From: Planococcus citri
Taxonomy: Eukaryota > Arthropoda > Insecta > Hemiptera > Pseudococcidae
DNA: 64,000 nt
NCBI RefSeq assembly: GCF_950023065.1
Contig: NC_088680.1
Location: 38,924,559-38,988,558, forward strand
Reading direction: 5' to 3'
Position numbers and translations under genes: made by a program. Within the stretch, counting starts at the first letter, position 1; every line of letters begins with the position of its first letter. The notes under the pieces are model-generated. The model made no database searches and was not told the origin of the DNA. It worked only from the letters and a program-made list of their open reading frames with translations. Shown one piece after another: positions 12,901 to 26,700 of the stretch.

Positions 12901-14199
12901 TGAAAACTTCAAAGAATTTTTTTTTATGCTTATCTGAGAAGTAGGTATTAATTATGCTTATCTATCTACCTAGTTCACCTACCTACCTATACATATTCGC
13001 ATCATCATGACAAAAGGTACGAGATTTTTTAATAAGTAGAAAGAAATGAAGGGAGGAGTAGTTTGTTTTTCAATTGACCAAATGACGTTGTAGTTTTTAA
13101 TTCAAGTTTTTCCAAAAAAACCAGACCGCAGTCTCAAGATGTGGTTTATTTTTTAACCAATTTACGACATTAACCATTTTCTATTCTGTGGTGTATTTCG
13201 CTAGGTACCTAGACCTACTACCTACTTATATGATATTCTCGATCTCAAAATATAAAAAGCTATTAACTTGGAGAATAACAAGATTTGTTTTCAAGATTAA
13301 TTACCAATTATTTATAATTATGTCCGATTAAAAAGCTGAATAATTTTATGGAATACTTCCAATAATAAAATTAGAAGATTTTTTTTCGCATGTTATAAAG
13401 TAAATAGATAATGCGAGAGAAAAAATGAATAAATTAGCAATTTATAATTTTGTAAGTAGGTACCTATGATTGAGAAATTGCTCCTTGCAATTCAGTGCGA
13501 TGTGATGAGAGACGCTATGTGTGATTTTAAATGAATTTTAATTTGTCTTATCGTACGTAATTTTTTCCTGAATTTTTAACAAATGCTGTATTATTAAATC
13601 ATTTTATGCTCCGCATTACGTATTATTTGCTCACTTACCTAAGTAGATACACCTGCATTGCAAAATTATTAATTTCCTGATTATCTTCTCTATTTTTCCC
13701 TAAAATGTCGTTTTTCTCCTGAAAATTTTTTCATTTTTTTTTTTTTTTACAGTTGGAACAAAAACGTCGAGAGAAAAAATTCATAGTAAAGAGGAGAAGA
13801 AGACACAAAAAAATGAACTTCAAAACCCTGCGATTTGGCGAACCAGTCCATAAAACAAATTGAATCGAAGGATCTCAGTGAAATTGTGCACGAAAAGTAA
13901 GTATTAACTATTCCTCCTTCATAACCCCCCCCCTTTCACTATACTAACTCTGTGCCTACACTTAATTAGGACGAATAATTCGACCAAAAAAAAAAATCGT
14001 GACTGATCTTCTGTACACATTTTTGCATTTTCGTTTAAATTTTGTCTAATTTTGTCCCGCAAAACGCGAACAAAATTTGAAGATGCCAGTAATGAATTTT
14101 TAAGGGTGGTCTGAGAAAATTCGTGGTCTCGCAGGGTCCAGATTTTATATCAAGAGTACCCCCCTCCCCCTTCAAAAGGTTTTTAAATACATGTACAAA
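12901..14199. other. AT-rich intergenic spacer
   Basis: Contains CCTA/TAGG short repeats (12940-12990, 13200-13230) and poly-T or C-rich runs. A polypyrimidine tract plus CAG at about 13735-13752 resembles a splice acceptor, but no open exon follows. Nothing else is recognisable. Confidence 0.45.
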
Positions 14200-16010
14200 A
14201 AATAGAGACAAATTTGAAAATTAGAATAGGTACAAACAAATTCTGACTCAAAATGGGAAAATTTGGGTTTTCAATTTTCGAATTCGAACTTATTTTTACT
14301 GAAAGAATCAAGTGTGAATTTTAATTTTTAAATTAAAATCAATTCTTTCTTTCAAAAGGAGATGTTCAGTTGAAATTCGAATTGAATTTTTGCTCAAAAT
14401 TTTTTCTTTTAGGAGGGGGCAGAAAGGGGTGTTATCAAAATTGAATTCGAATTACATTTTTACCCAAAAAACGAAGGATGAGATTTGTAAGGGAGGGGAT
14501 ATAATCTGAAATTGAATTCTGGTTTCGAATCAAATTTTTATACAGTAAACAAAGGATGATTTTTTTTTGAAAATTAAAATCAAATGTAAAATTTCTTTCA
14601 ATAATTCAAAGGAAGATTTTTATTTGAAATTCAAATTAAATTTTTACTCAATAATTTTTTCTAGAGAACAGAACGTTATATAAAAATATTGAAATTGAAA
14701 CTCGAAGCACATTTTTACCAAATTAATGGGGGGAGGGGGAAGGGCTGATTAAAAAAAAGGCAGAATAGAATAGCGCATGCGCTAATTGCTTACTTTGTGT
14801 TTGATTTGAGTATAAATTGCATAATTATTAAATAATCATCATATATAAGAATACTTACAAAAAAAACTATTTAAATAGGACAATTTTACACAATTTCAAA
14901 CAATTATTAAACTTCAATTGTGCAAAAATGCCATCGAAAATTGTCAATCAAACCAAAAATTCTGTGATTTATAATCAATCGAAAATTCAAACATTAGGAA
15001 AAATCGTCAACAAATCATTTGACTGATTTGACAGCCTATTATTTCTTTTGATCAGCCCAAAAAAAAATTAATTCTGACGCGTGCGTACTAGCTTTTCATC
15101 TTCTTTTTTTTCCGCTTCAAAAAACACTTGGAATTGAATTGAGGTCAATTAGAATTCTTCCTCGATCATTCAAAAGAGGATTTTCATAAAAAATTCAATT
15201 CAAATCCTCACTTAATGATTTGAATTCAAAGAACGATTTTCATTTCAAATTCAATTCAAATCCCCACTCAAGGATTTGGATTCAAAGAACGATTTTTATT
15301 TAAAATTCAATTCAAGTTTTCACTCAATGGTTTTGTTGAGGAGGAGGAGGAGGAGGAGGAGGAGGAGGGATATTGTTTAAAACTGCAATCGAAACTCAAA
15401 GCACATTTTTACCCACAAACGAAGGGTGCGTGGAATTAAAATAAAATAAAATTCTTCTGCAATAATTGTAATTCAAAAGAGGATTTTTATTCGAAATTAA
15501 ATTCAAATCCTCACTCAAAGATTTTTTCAGGAGAAGAGGATGTTATTTGAAATTGAAATCGAATTACAATTTTTTATTCAATAAATAAAGAGTATTTTTT
15601 TAAAAATTTAAATCAAATCGAATTATTTTCCAATTATTTGAAAGAGGATTTTTAATTTGAAATTTAATTCAATTTTTTTTCGATATTTCTGGGGGTCGAA
15701 GGGGTGAGGAGACAAGGGAGGTGTCATTAAAATAGAAATCGAAACACATTTTTATACAATTAACATGGACGAATATTTATTTGAAAATCAAATTCAATTC
15801 AAATTCTCACTCAATAATTTTTTTTCAGGAGAAAGGTGAAATCGAATCACATTTTTGCCCAATAAATAAACTTCTCAATAACGATAATAATTGAATAAAA
15901 AAAATTTCATTCGGAATTTAATTCGAATTTAGAGGATGTGATTTAAAATGAAAATCTAAACTCGTTTATATCCAATAAACGAAGGGTGAGCTTCGAAAAA
16001 TTTTCACCAA
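14200..16010. repeat. Long degenerate tandem array (AATTCAAATTnnnnACTCAA / GAAATCGAAnCACATTTTTACCC units)
   Basis: Over about 1.8 kb two phrases alternate. One has the form GAAATTCAATTCAAAT followed by CACTCAATGATTT. The other has GAAATCGAATCACATTTTT followed by ACCCAATAAACGAAGG. They recur about every 100-140 bp with heavy drift, often separated by purine-rich GAGGAG blocks. This looks like an old, decayed higher-order tandem repeat. It contains no coding frame. Confidence 0.65.
15338..15368 (+). repeat. (GAG)n microsatellite
   Basis: About ten uninterrupted GAG/AGG triplets embedded in the larger degenerate array at 14200-16010. Confidence 0.9.
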
Positions 16011-17100
16011 ATTATAATTTTACCTAAGTGAAAGTTTTCGTAACCACCTACTTACATATTTTGGCTTTGGCTTCGTAACCTCACAAATTCAAATTTCATT
16101 CAACTTTTCCAATTTTTATCAGAATTATTATTATCGATTATTTTTTTTACGTTGAAGAAATAATTATACGAAGTTGAAAAAGTAAATTTAAAAAACAAAT
16201 CTCGATTAAAGAACAAATTTCAAACGATTTTTTTTAAAAAAGAGCCATAAAAAACCAAAATTTATTCTTCGCAATTTTGAGAAATAGAGAAAAAGATTCT
16301 ATTTTTTTCTATTTATAATACGAATACCTATGGCATGATAAAATATAATTTAAAAATATCTACCCACGTATGTCTATTCATTTTTGATATTTAAGGTAAA
16401 AAGAGAAATGAACTGATTAGAATCTTTTCTTCGAAAATTTCAAGAAGGAAAAAAACAAGTGCATGTTTTGAAGCTTCAAGTACCTACCTGTCTATTATAC
16501 TTTTACTCAATTTATTCAATCGAAAATAAGTTTTCCATAGATATTTTTCTGTATCGTTTTTGTTTACTTTTTGATTTTGGTAAATAATTCGTAATCAAGA
16601 ATTTTCTGGATGATTTATTTTTCATCTTTTTACTAAAAAAAAAAAAATTAATAAAAATGCTGGAATCGAGAGTTTGATAGGTTTGCTCTTCCCAAGACAT
16701 TTGTATAAAATTGCTAATTTTTCAAACCGTGACCTCTTCAGTCGATGGTACTATAAACTTATTTGCACTCAACTCAATCAAATTTTTTCAACAGTGTGTA
16801 GGCGGTCGAATGAACTTTGAAAAGTATTGCAGGAAAAATTTTCATTTTTTATCACTCGCAATTTTTTTAAATTTATAAGAATAATCCCAATACACTAAAC
16901 AGAAGGCTGAATGAAATTTCACAAACCACATTTACACGAGTAAATTCATCGGAGACTCGCTCTTTTTGGCATAAATCTGAGTAAAAAGTATCAACATCCT
17001 TACTCAACGACTCATTACCTACTTCAAACCAGGTGGAAAAAAAATCGATAAATTTTTAATCCTTTGAAAAAAACACGAAAATTACCTCTACAATTCGAAT
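16011..17100. other. AT-rich intergenic spacer
   Basis: Low-complexity A/T-rich sequence with no gene, clear repeat unit or paired termini that I can support. Confidence 0.5.
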
Positions 17101-18360
17101 TTATTCATTTTTCTAGATTCGTTAGTTACACATTTCGACCGATTAAATCACGTAAAATATCGCATTATCGATTTCAAACAACTTGAATTTTAAAAATCGC
17201 GAAATTTTCTTTCTAAAAGACGCACATCGTCGAAAAAATTCTCATCTCGAGCATGTGTTCGTACTGCACTGCTCGGTTTAAACGTGCAGGACAAAAATAA
17301 GCCAAACATAAGCGCGCGTTAACGAGCCACGAGTTATAAATCGGCCATCAATATAGACGTTATTACCTAGTATACTAATACATGCAACAAATTACACAAT
17401 ATACATCGAGTTTGAAAAACAATTTTTCAAAAAAAAAAACGACCAAAAAATTAGGAAAAAAACGTGCAATAAAAATCGTATACGTAAATTTACGAGTAGA
17501 AAGAAAAACACTGATGATACTTGCCTCTCGATTCGGGTTTCAAAAAAACACGCAGCTAGAGGGAAAAAAATAGCACAAATAAAATTTTCCTTCACAGAGG
17601 AAATTTTTTTCGATCGAATGAAAACGTTATTACAGGACGACGACGCGTTTACTATAATTACGACGAACGTGTATTAATAAAATTTTAAAATAGTCGTATA
17701 ATGCGCGGTTTCAACTTTCAGCCTCTCTGTATGGTGGATATTAAATGGCAACAACCTCTCTGTGTGTAATTCACAACTACTCCGAAGATTACAGACGATG
17801 GGTTTACTCTAAAAGACTCTCTTCTACGTGTCGTGTATATATTTTCTCAAATACACTTTTTTTCAAGTCGTCATGCGTACGTACCCCCGCTATTTTATAC
17901 CGGGCAGAGCTTTTAATGAATTATTTAATTATGTAATGCCAAAAGCTAACATCATGACGGAGGAGGGGAGATGCACGGACAGAGTACACGTATCAGCCGG
18001 TGTAATTATCGGTAATTTTTATCTCATCGTATGAAAAGATTATGGTATTTCAGAATATTGCACAGACTTGAAAAATCATACAATACTATTCGTTATGTTC
18101 GTACTTGTTCGATAATAGTTGATTCAAATAGTTCAATATGTTTCATTTTACGAAAAATTCAGCGTTATAATTTTTATAATTTGAAATTAAAAATAGATAA
18201 CATTTTTAGGTCCTTTTTGACATAACTTATCGAAGATTAGATTTTCTAAAAAAAATTTAATTTATACTTACAAAATCATCTTCATCGTCAGATTGAAATA
18301 AGTATTTCATGAAATAAGTCCACCGGAAAATCATGATTGTAGGTGATTTTTGTCTGCGTT
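17101..18360. other. Low-repeat, CpG-containing intergenic tract
   Basis: More complex sequence than its flanks, with short GC-richer patches (for example near 17300 and 17640). Frames of 60-68 codons show no domain. It could be regulatory DNA for a flanking gene or a noncoding RNA; the sequence does not decide. Confidence 0.35.
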
Positions 18361-20378
18361 TTCAGTCAAAGACACTAGTGAATTGAACAATAAGCTTGCT
18401 CGAGCGATAAAAAATTGAAAAAACCTATTGTCTGAGTGCTCGCTCGGTATTTATTTAGAAATTACATGTCTCGAAGTGTTTGATTAATTCTCTCAGGACG
18501 TCAGAAAGATACTCGAATTTGAGACGTGTTATCTAATATTTATTTTCGACGTTTTTCACGTGATGTTGTCTTATACTTCGCCAATTTCCCTGCCAACCCT
18601 GCTCGTTCTACCTTTCTTTTCTCCTTTCCTCTGGTAACATCTCGAGAAAAAAAATCAAATTCTCAAAAGGGGAATATTTTTGACTATACAAGGGTCGCGA
18701 TAACCGTTGCTAAATTACTTCGATAATTAAAAAAAAATTTAATATAAAAGATGCTTTGGTATATTAAACGATTTTAAAACATTATTAATAGTATAATTAG
18801 GCCAAAAAAATTTTTAATCAACTTAGCTCGTAATTTTTTTTTTTTTCAATAACTTGAAGCACCATCTCGAAGGATATAACGAGCTTTTTTTTTCTGCTGA
18901 TATGCGAAAAGGTACTCTTTAGGTACCCGGAAAACTGAGATAATTTAGCAAAAAAAAAGTTTAGTTTATATTGCGAGCTTTTGGTAAACCTATATATTGA
19001 TTTTGTATATTTCATTGAACTATAAAAATTTATATCTGTTGCCTTGAACGAGTTTTATATGAGCATTAAAATTCGCTCTACTCAACTTTGAGATTTTTTC
19101 TCGTTTTGCATAGGTACCTACCTACCTAGAGAGAGAGCTAAGTAAATACTACGTATTGCAAGATGGACCAGTACAAGAGGGGGTGGGAGGGGGTGTATTT
19201 TACATGAAGATATTCGGTTGAGACGAAACAGTTATAAACGATACACAGAGGTATAAAAAGTATCGAATAAATTTATCATGTTTACGAGCCACTTGGAAGT
19301 GAATAAGGTAGCAAAAAATTTACGTCGAATCGTCATTTTTATTTATGATTTTTTTTTGCTTTTTTTTTGCTTTTATCGCGAGGGCTGGAAAAATATAAGA
19401 ATTTTCAAAAATTCGTTGCGAGCAAGCGCATTTTAAAGCACCTGTATCGCGTTCGCGTGTGTAACGAAAGAGTAATTTAGGAAAAAGCCAACTCTTTTAT
19501 CGATATAGGCGCCTTTTTTTTCAACTTCTTTTGGTGTTTTTTTTTTTTTTTTTTTTTTGAAAAAAACCCTTTTCTGTTTTTACTCTTTTGGTACACTAAA
19601 ATACCTATCCCTTTTTTTCTAAACGTACTTAGAGTAATTAAGTCGACTTTCAAGTTGAAAAATTGATCTGTAGATAAAAAAGGTCAACGGTAGAAAGATG
19701 TAATCTTTAGGTAGGTACCAGGTACTGTATAGGTACTGCAACGTGACCCACTCTCCATCCATACACTTTGTGGTTTTGCAAAACAAACAAGAAAAAGTAA
19801 AAAAAAAAAAAGACACGTAAATGTAAAAAGAATAGAAAATTTTTTAATTATTAAAAAGATTCTTTTTTTTTTCGTTTTTTTTTCTTTTTTCGTATACATA
19901 ACTCAATTGTAACGTAATTCGTAAGGTATAATGTTGTATAACAAAACAAAAGAAAAACGTAACGCAATTTGTAAAAATTTTTGTAACTTATCTTTGGTTC
20001 TCTGCAACACGTAATTACGTTTAGTTACATTTTTATGTAAATATTAAACGAGGTAAAAAAAAAAGTATATCCTTATATCAAATAAATCAACAATATTATT
20101 CACATATACGAATTCTATCTCTCTTATGTACAGTATACAATAACGAAATGTCATAATATTATTTATAACATAGTTCGAATAACTCGTTAATTAGGTGAAC
20201 TTCAAACTGCAATACATTGAATTGCATACTTTAGGTATGTTTTGTATGCATTGTTTTTTCACCTTTGCTAGTTGTAAATTGTAATTAACTCTTAAAAGTA
20301 TTGAAATTTTTCGCAACCGATGACTCGTGTGTGAAAAAAATGCATGGATATGGCATTTTGATTATCAAACCGATCAGA
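18361..20378. other. AT-rich spacer downstream of Nostrin
   Basis: Long poly-T and poly-A runs (for example 19538-19566, 19800-19812) and short TAGGTACC repeats (19111-19131). No gene is seen. The Nostrin 3' UTR must lie at the right end, on the minus strand, but I could not assign a poly(A) signal with confidence. Confidence 0.5.
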
Positions 20379-20749
20379 TCAACTGATTTCTTCGACATAT
20401 GTGGCCGGGAAAATACCTACTATACCGTTAAGCTCGCCTAGCCACCAACCATCGGGTTGTTTATCGTGGATATTTATTACATCGCCTGAAAAATGTAATG
20501 TGAGAATTAATTTAGAGTAAGAGTAGGTAGGATTAGAATTAGCATGAGAAGGATATTTTTTTAAAAAAGGAATATGTAGTGTACCTGGTTGTAAGTTTAA
20601 TTCGTCGTATAAGTTAGCTGTATAGTGATACAGAGCTTTGCAGCGACCACCTGCTGATGGAGTTGGAGTACTGACTGTGGAATCTGGAAGCACTGTGAAT
20701 ACATTGCTTTCGAAGTCTTTCTCGCTGCTGCCTTGGCTGGAGAATTCAT
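20379..20749 (-). other. Nost: Nostrin exons 12-13: C-terminal SH3 domain
   Basis: Exons 20749-20585 and 20485-20379 are separated by a 99-bp intron that splits the SH3 domain after LNLQPG. The SH3 has the ALYxY, acidic RT-loop (YDELNL), GWW and FPATYV hallmarks. The stop TGA lies immediately after EEIS, so the SH3 ends the protein. Confidence 0.95.
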
Positions 20750-23700
20750 CTGGAAAATTATTTGTATTTTATAGTGACGTGGAGTTGCAAAAGTATGTGA
20801 TTAGAAGGGGGTGTTAAAGATTTCTAGATTTTTCGAGTGTATTGTTTGAGTCATTGAGGGTGTTAAAAAATAAGAACGAGAAAATATAGACAAAAACTTA
20901 TGATTTTTTCGATTTTTTTTTGGAAATTGACAATAATGATAAAAAAATTGATACTAGCTTAGCAGTGTTTCAAAATATTTTTCGAATTTTAAAAATGATA
21001 TTTTTCGATGTTTTTGCAATGAGAAATATTTGAAAATAAAATGTTTTCAAAGTACCTATAGGAATTCACTCTACAAGTAGAACAAGCGATTTGCAGATTT
21101 TCTATTGCTTAGTATCCCTAAAATTAGTCTTGGATTTTATTGGAAATGGCCTAAGTCGACGCGGAAACAAAAATATAATTTTTTGAAACTGGGCCATTTT
21201 TCCCAAAACAGGTTGGGTAAAGGCACCAGCGAAAAAAACTACGAATTTTTTTTAAAAAAATGCCCCTCTTTGAGAACCTATTCTATTCCAGGGGCATCGC
21301 CAGAGTCCAAGAATTTTTCTGAATGCCTTTCATCTTAAAATGGAGGTCCCCACATAATTTGATCAAAAACCTGTGACTTATTTTTTCATATCTTTCGTAC
21401 TTTCAAAATGAAATTTCGTATCACGGTCAACTCTGCCTATGACCCCCCCCCCCCTCCACCTTTCAAAAACCATCAGTCCTCAGTCAGGGTGTCGACAGAT
21501 TTTTAAAATTCTAAACAAATAATTTTTTTAGATAGTTACGCGTATTTATTCTCATGTAGGTAGGTCTAAGTCTGGGTACACAAGATTTACACCTCCCCCT
21601 TCCCCTTCCTTCACAAAATTAACGCTGCTGTTATTCTTCAATTCTCCGGTCCCTCCCCCCTCCCCCCCAAAATAAGTACGATAGGATTGTCAAAAAATTT
21701 TACACAACTTTTAACGACGTTCGTACTACATGGAACTCCAAATTCATGATTTTTTGTGCTTTTTGAGCTAGCTTGTTGAATATAAAAATTTAATACAATA
21801 TGTCCCGTAAACTTTTCATCTGTTTCATAGCTCAAGATTTTGAAATCTCATTTTTTTATATGTATGTACTTAGATACGGCCTTAGACGTGTGCTACTTTT
21901 ATAGAGAAAATAGATTAATTGGGTGAATTTACGAGACCTCAGTGAATTTCTCCACTTTAAACATTTTAAAAATTCCAACAACAGTATTGATTCCAGAAAT
22001 TCTAGTCTTGAAAAAAATTCATTTGACCAAAGGAAAGCGAGGACAAACATTTTTGAACAGTTTTAATTCAAGATCAAAATATATTGTTTTTAATATGAGG
22101 TCAATAATTTTCAAGAAAATTCAACTTTGAATATAAAAAACAAAATGGCCCGACCCGTCTTAAAAATTGAGAGCAAAACCTTTCAAAAAATGTTTACTGT
22201 AGTGATAGTTTGCAAGTGCACAGGTAGATTGGAACCTATGTACTTTTTGATTTTCTGAACATTGAAAAATTCTTCCCCTCCCCTTCAAAAAAATTTATTG
22301 GGAAGAATCGTCCCTCAACCTAATAATTATAGTAGGTAATTCAGATTTTTTTTAGCGACTCTGATTTCTAAAATGTTGGTTTTGTTTTTTGTTTAACGAG
22401 GTGAATTTTTTGTTTTTCCACTAAAAAGATAATATAAACAGCCAGCAGAGTGATTTCATATGCGTTTTTAGTTTCCAATGAATTCTTTAGCTACATAGTT
22501 GAACCAATGAAAAGGCGTGGAAAACTTTCACTGTGAAAGAGATAGGTAAACGAATTCCCGAGGAGTGAAAATTTAGGTTCTTATTGAAAAAAAGGTACAA
22601 AATAAACAACACTAAATGAAATTGTGGACTAAATTTCATTCTTGCAAATTCCCTTCTAATAAGCCCAAGCACGACAAATTTCGTTAATTTGCAACTTCTG
22701 GGAACTTGATCGAAAAAAAAGCTCAACTTTGAAATTTTAAGTTCAGTTTTTAGCGGGTTTCGATCACAATATTTTGAATCATCAGCCAGATATTCGGATC
22801 ATGGATTGAAGGGGTCAGGATTACTCGTATACAAAATGAACCACCGATGGCATTTGAACTGTCAGTCATGTATTAGATGATCAGCTGAGAGAGTTCAACG
22901 CGTCACTGTTTTCATCAAGTTCGTAACCTTTGAAGTGACTCAAAGTGCAAAAGTTCGCGTCCATACATTTTGTAGAAAATTTTGCGTAGAACATTTTTGA
23001 CATTCTCATATCTACGTTTTTTTCATATCACGCATACTTCGGGGTGAAAATGAAAAAACTGATTTGGGGGTTGATTCCATCCCCCCTTCTCGTGAAAGCG
23101 TTATCTGCGCCCAAATTTCGAGTACTTTTTATATATTGAATAATATTATGTTATCGGCAGCACATCTGCGAAGTTTCACGATGATAATAATTTTTCCTGT
23201 TAAATTATTATTAATTACAGTACCTACTAATGAAAATCTGAATATTTTCTGAAGGTCTCAAAACTGTTTGAAATCAACACCAATCGATTAAGGAGGTTGA
23301 AAATCTGATACGAACTGAATTTCAGCCTTGAAAAATGAAATTAACTGCTTGAATTTTGTAATTTATGGTGTACTTTTTATGCTCCCCTTGGGGTTTTTTC
23401 ATTCAGCCTACTTTTGTTGCTGGTTATTGAGGTACTTTTTTCCTACAATTTTATGTCTAAGCAAAAAGGTACGAGATAGACTACGAGTTTTCCATTAGAC
23501 GTTGTCTTTGGATTTCAGTTTCATACTAAAGAAAAATCATGTTTCTCAGCAATAAACCTTTTTTTTTGGACTGGACGTGAAAAAAATCGAAAAAGTAGGT
23601 ATCCAAAATATAGCTCCAGGCAAAGTTTTAATAGGTACCTACTGAATTTGACTTTTCAATTTTTCGAGAATATTCAAAAATTCTAATTTTGTTAATTTCT

Positions 23701-26700
23701 TACGAAAATATCAAAATTTGACAAATTGAGATTTATTTTCGACTCCTAAATCGATTGGCCGCAATTCTGGATCATTTTAAAACCCTCAAGCAGATTTTTT
23801 AAGCTTTATAGTTCAAAAATTTATATTTGATCCAACAGAAACAGATTTTGAAAAATTGTGCTAAAATAGTCGCGAAAATCGTTAATCTTGAATAAATGAT
23901 GCTGAATTTTATTGGAGCTTTTTTCACGAGTGGTTCGTTTTCAAATTGAAAAAAAATTTAAAAATCTGCAAATCTGCAGAATTGAAAACTAATCTAATTT
24001 CAACTGTCAACCTCGGACAGGTCAAATTTTGATTTTTTTTTTCATAATGAAAGAGTTTTTGAATTTTTATGAAATTCAAGACTTTAAAAATTCTGAATGG
24101 TCCATTGATTTCTCAGTCTATGAGTACCTAGTTCAAAAATTTTCCAGCTCTAATCTACCTATATGGAAGCATAACATTACAAAACTTGAAAAAACAAATT
24201 TTCAGTTCTTGCAGAAACATTGCAAAATTTCCATAAAAAGGCGAATTTGAGTAGAGTGAGTCAAAACGATTGAAAAATGTGGGAAATGGATGAAAAAATA
24301 TCTACGAGTTTAATCAGGCAGGAAACGTGTTTTCATCAATTTTATTCGGAAAGCACGAAGTTTCGGTTTTCTGTTTTTTAAATTTTAATTTTTTCAAGCA
24401 TCGAAAACTGAACTTTGGCTTTACTGAAAGTTTGGTTTTGATCATTCCATCGAAAAATCCTTTCATGAATAATTGAAGGGCCCAGTTCCAAGTCGGCCTA
24501 AGTCCATTTTTATCATTTTTGAGTTAGCAGCGCCATCTGGTGGTACAGGTCGGTTAACACCTTTACCACCTTGTCCCAACACCTGACGTTACTTTTTCCG
24601 CTCAGGAGCGCTGTTTTGCCGGCTCGGGGGGGGGGTCCGATTATTTTACTCATTTTTTTTTCAGAATAGACGAAATTTGAAGGTGCTTTGAATGAAATTG
24701 TTTCAGAAATGTATTAAATTAATGATTCGTGAATTTTTTTTTGAAAAAACGCATTTTTTTCAGCTCTTTTTTGAAATTTTCAACATCAGATAATTCCAAA
24801 GTGGCCTAAGTCCACTTTTTCTGACTCTTTGACGCGCTCTGGAGCTGAAAATACGCAAAATTGAAAAAATACCAATACGGTACTTTGAAGCAGAAAGATC
24901 AAGCTTCACAACCATATAATCACATCATTCATTATTGAAGCGGAAGGGCGAGAAAAACAGTTATTTGCGTTTTTCTCGAAACGGAAAAAATGGACTTAGG
25001 CCGACTTGGAACTGAGCCCTTCAATTCCAAACAAAAAGTCTCTGGGTGCCTCAAACATGAATAGTAAATGGATACTGGAACCGAAATGTTTTTTCCACCG
25101 ACTACTTGACCATTTCCGTTTCCTACCCATTAACATAAATGTGTTTTTTTTTCACCACATCCATTCCCTGCTGTTTCGTTGTAGTACCTATTAATTCAAT
25201 TTGCTGGACACAGCGACGAGCTAGTAAAACCATTCGAGGAAAAAAAAAGAAACGCAATTAAGTATTTTAATCGCATCCCACTTGCGATTTGCGAGTGTAA
25301 CGAGGAATGGAATCCATACAAAGCTGAGCTCTATAAAATAAATCGTATCAAACGTAACTCTACTTATACCTTATCTAGTTACACTTCAGCTTCGCGTACT
25401 ATATTGATACGACAAAAAGAAAAAAAAATAATGACGTTACTTTTCGAGACACTACTTGTCATTCTGAGCCTTATACCGCGGTTGTTGAAGAATTTAAGCC
25501 GACGTCAATTCAATTGTTTATTCGTGATCGGCATATATTTATTAAAAACGCCCCTCATCCTGTCTTCGACATCCTACTGGACGTAAGTAGCCGTAATAGG
25601 AACATATCTGTCGGCTAGAGACATCAATATGTCAAGCTATTCTAAATGATGAATGAACCGTCATCATCGAAAGAAAGAAAGAAAAAAAAGCGCAAAATAG
25701 GCAACTAAGTTGACATCTACGTATAAAAAGTAGCCGTGTAATCGATATAAGGGACTATAAAAATGACGTTTAAACGCGAAATACGCATTCGATGACATGA
25801 AGATGATGGGTACGAGGGGACGCGAAAATTGACCATGTTTTTTCATAAGCCTATTATATTGGGTGCTGATATATGTATAATGGTAAAATAATTTTTTTTG
25901 AATTATTGTACCAAAATCACTATCCGGTTGTACTGAATTTCCATCGGCAGTACCTCGATCAGTCCAGTCGGGAGATTCGACTTGTTCTGGTTGCTCGTTC
26001 GCGTCTTTTTGGACCCAAGGTGGTACCTGAGAAATGAATACGATTAGATAAGAAAATAACACGTTGAATGGGGTAGATATGGTAGCTGCTTGAAGCAAAC
26101 TTACTTTTAATATGCTTTGTTGGAATCCTTGTCTATCACGTATCACATGTATATGAGTTGCTAAAGGATGACTAGGTTTTGGTTTACCATCTAGTTCGGC
26201 CAAAGCGCAAGAAACCTTGTATCTGGCTGCTTCTAGGTAGGTTAGCATGAATCTCATCTGAAAATTTTTATTTATTAGTGTAAACAAAGAATTAGAAACG
26301 CGATAGATTTGGGGGGAAGGAATATAATTAATTATGCATCTAACGTAAGACTAAATTCAATTTATTGAAAGAGGAGCACTTCAGGGATTTGTAAATTTCG
26401 ATTCTTCGTATAGTTTATTTTTTGGGTTCGTTTTTCAAATTTTAAGAGTTTTTATTTTAAAAATGTTCAAATTACAACATACAAGTTTTTTAAAACAAAT
26501 ATATTGGGTGGCTCAAAAATCAGCACCCTCATTTTTTTAAGCAAATGAATCATCCAAAAAACAAGTAGGTATTCGCCTTCAAAATAATTAGTTGTGCATC
26601 TTCTATAACTTCTGAATGGTTAAAGATGTTTGATCCCTGTGGACATTTTTTGTAAATTGTGAAATTTTTCCAATTAATTGTTTGCACCTATTTCATTTTA

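Noticed and set aside
21484..21500. CAGGGTGTCGACAGA, resembling a hAT-type terminus
   Set aside because: No matching inverted terminus was found nearby, so at most it is a fragment.
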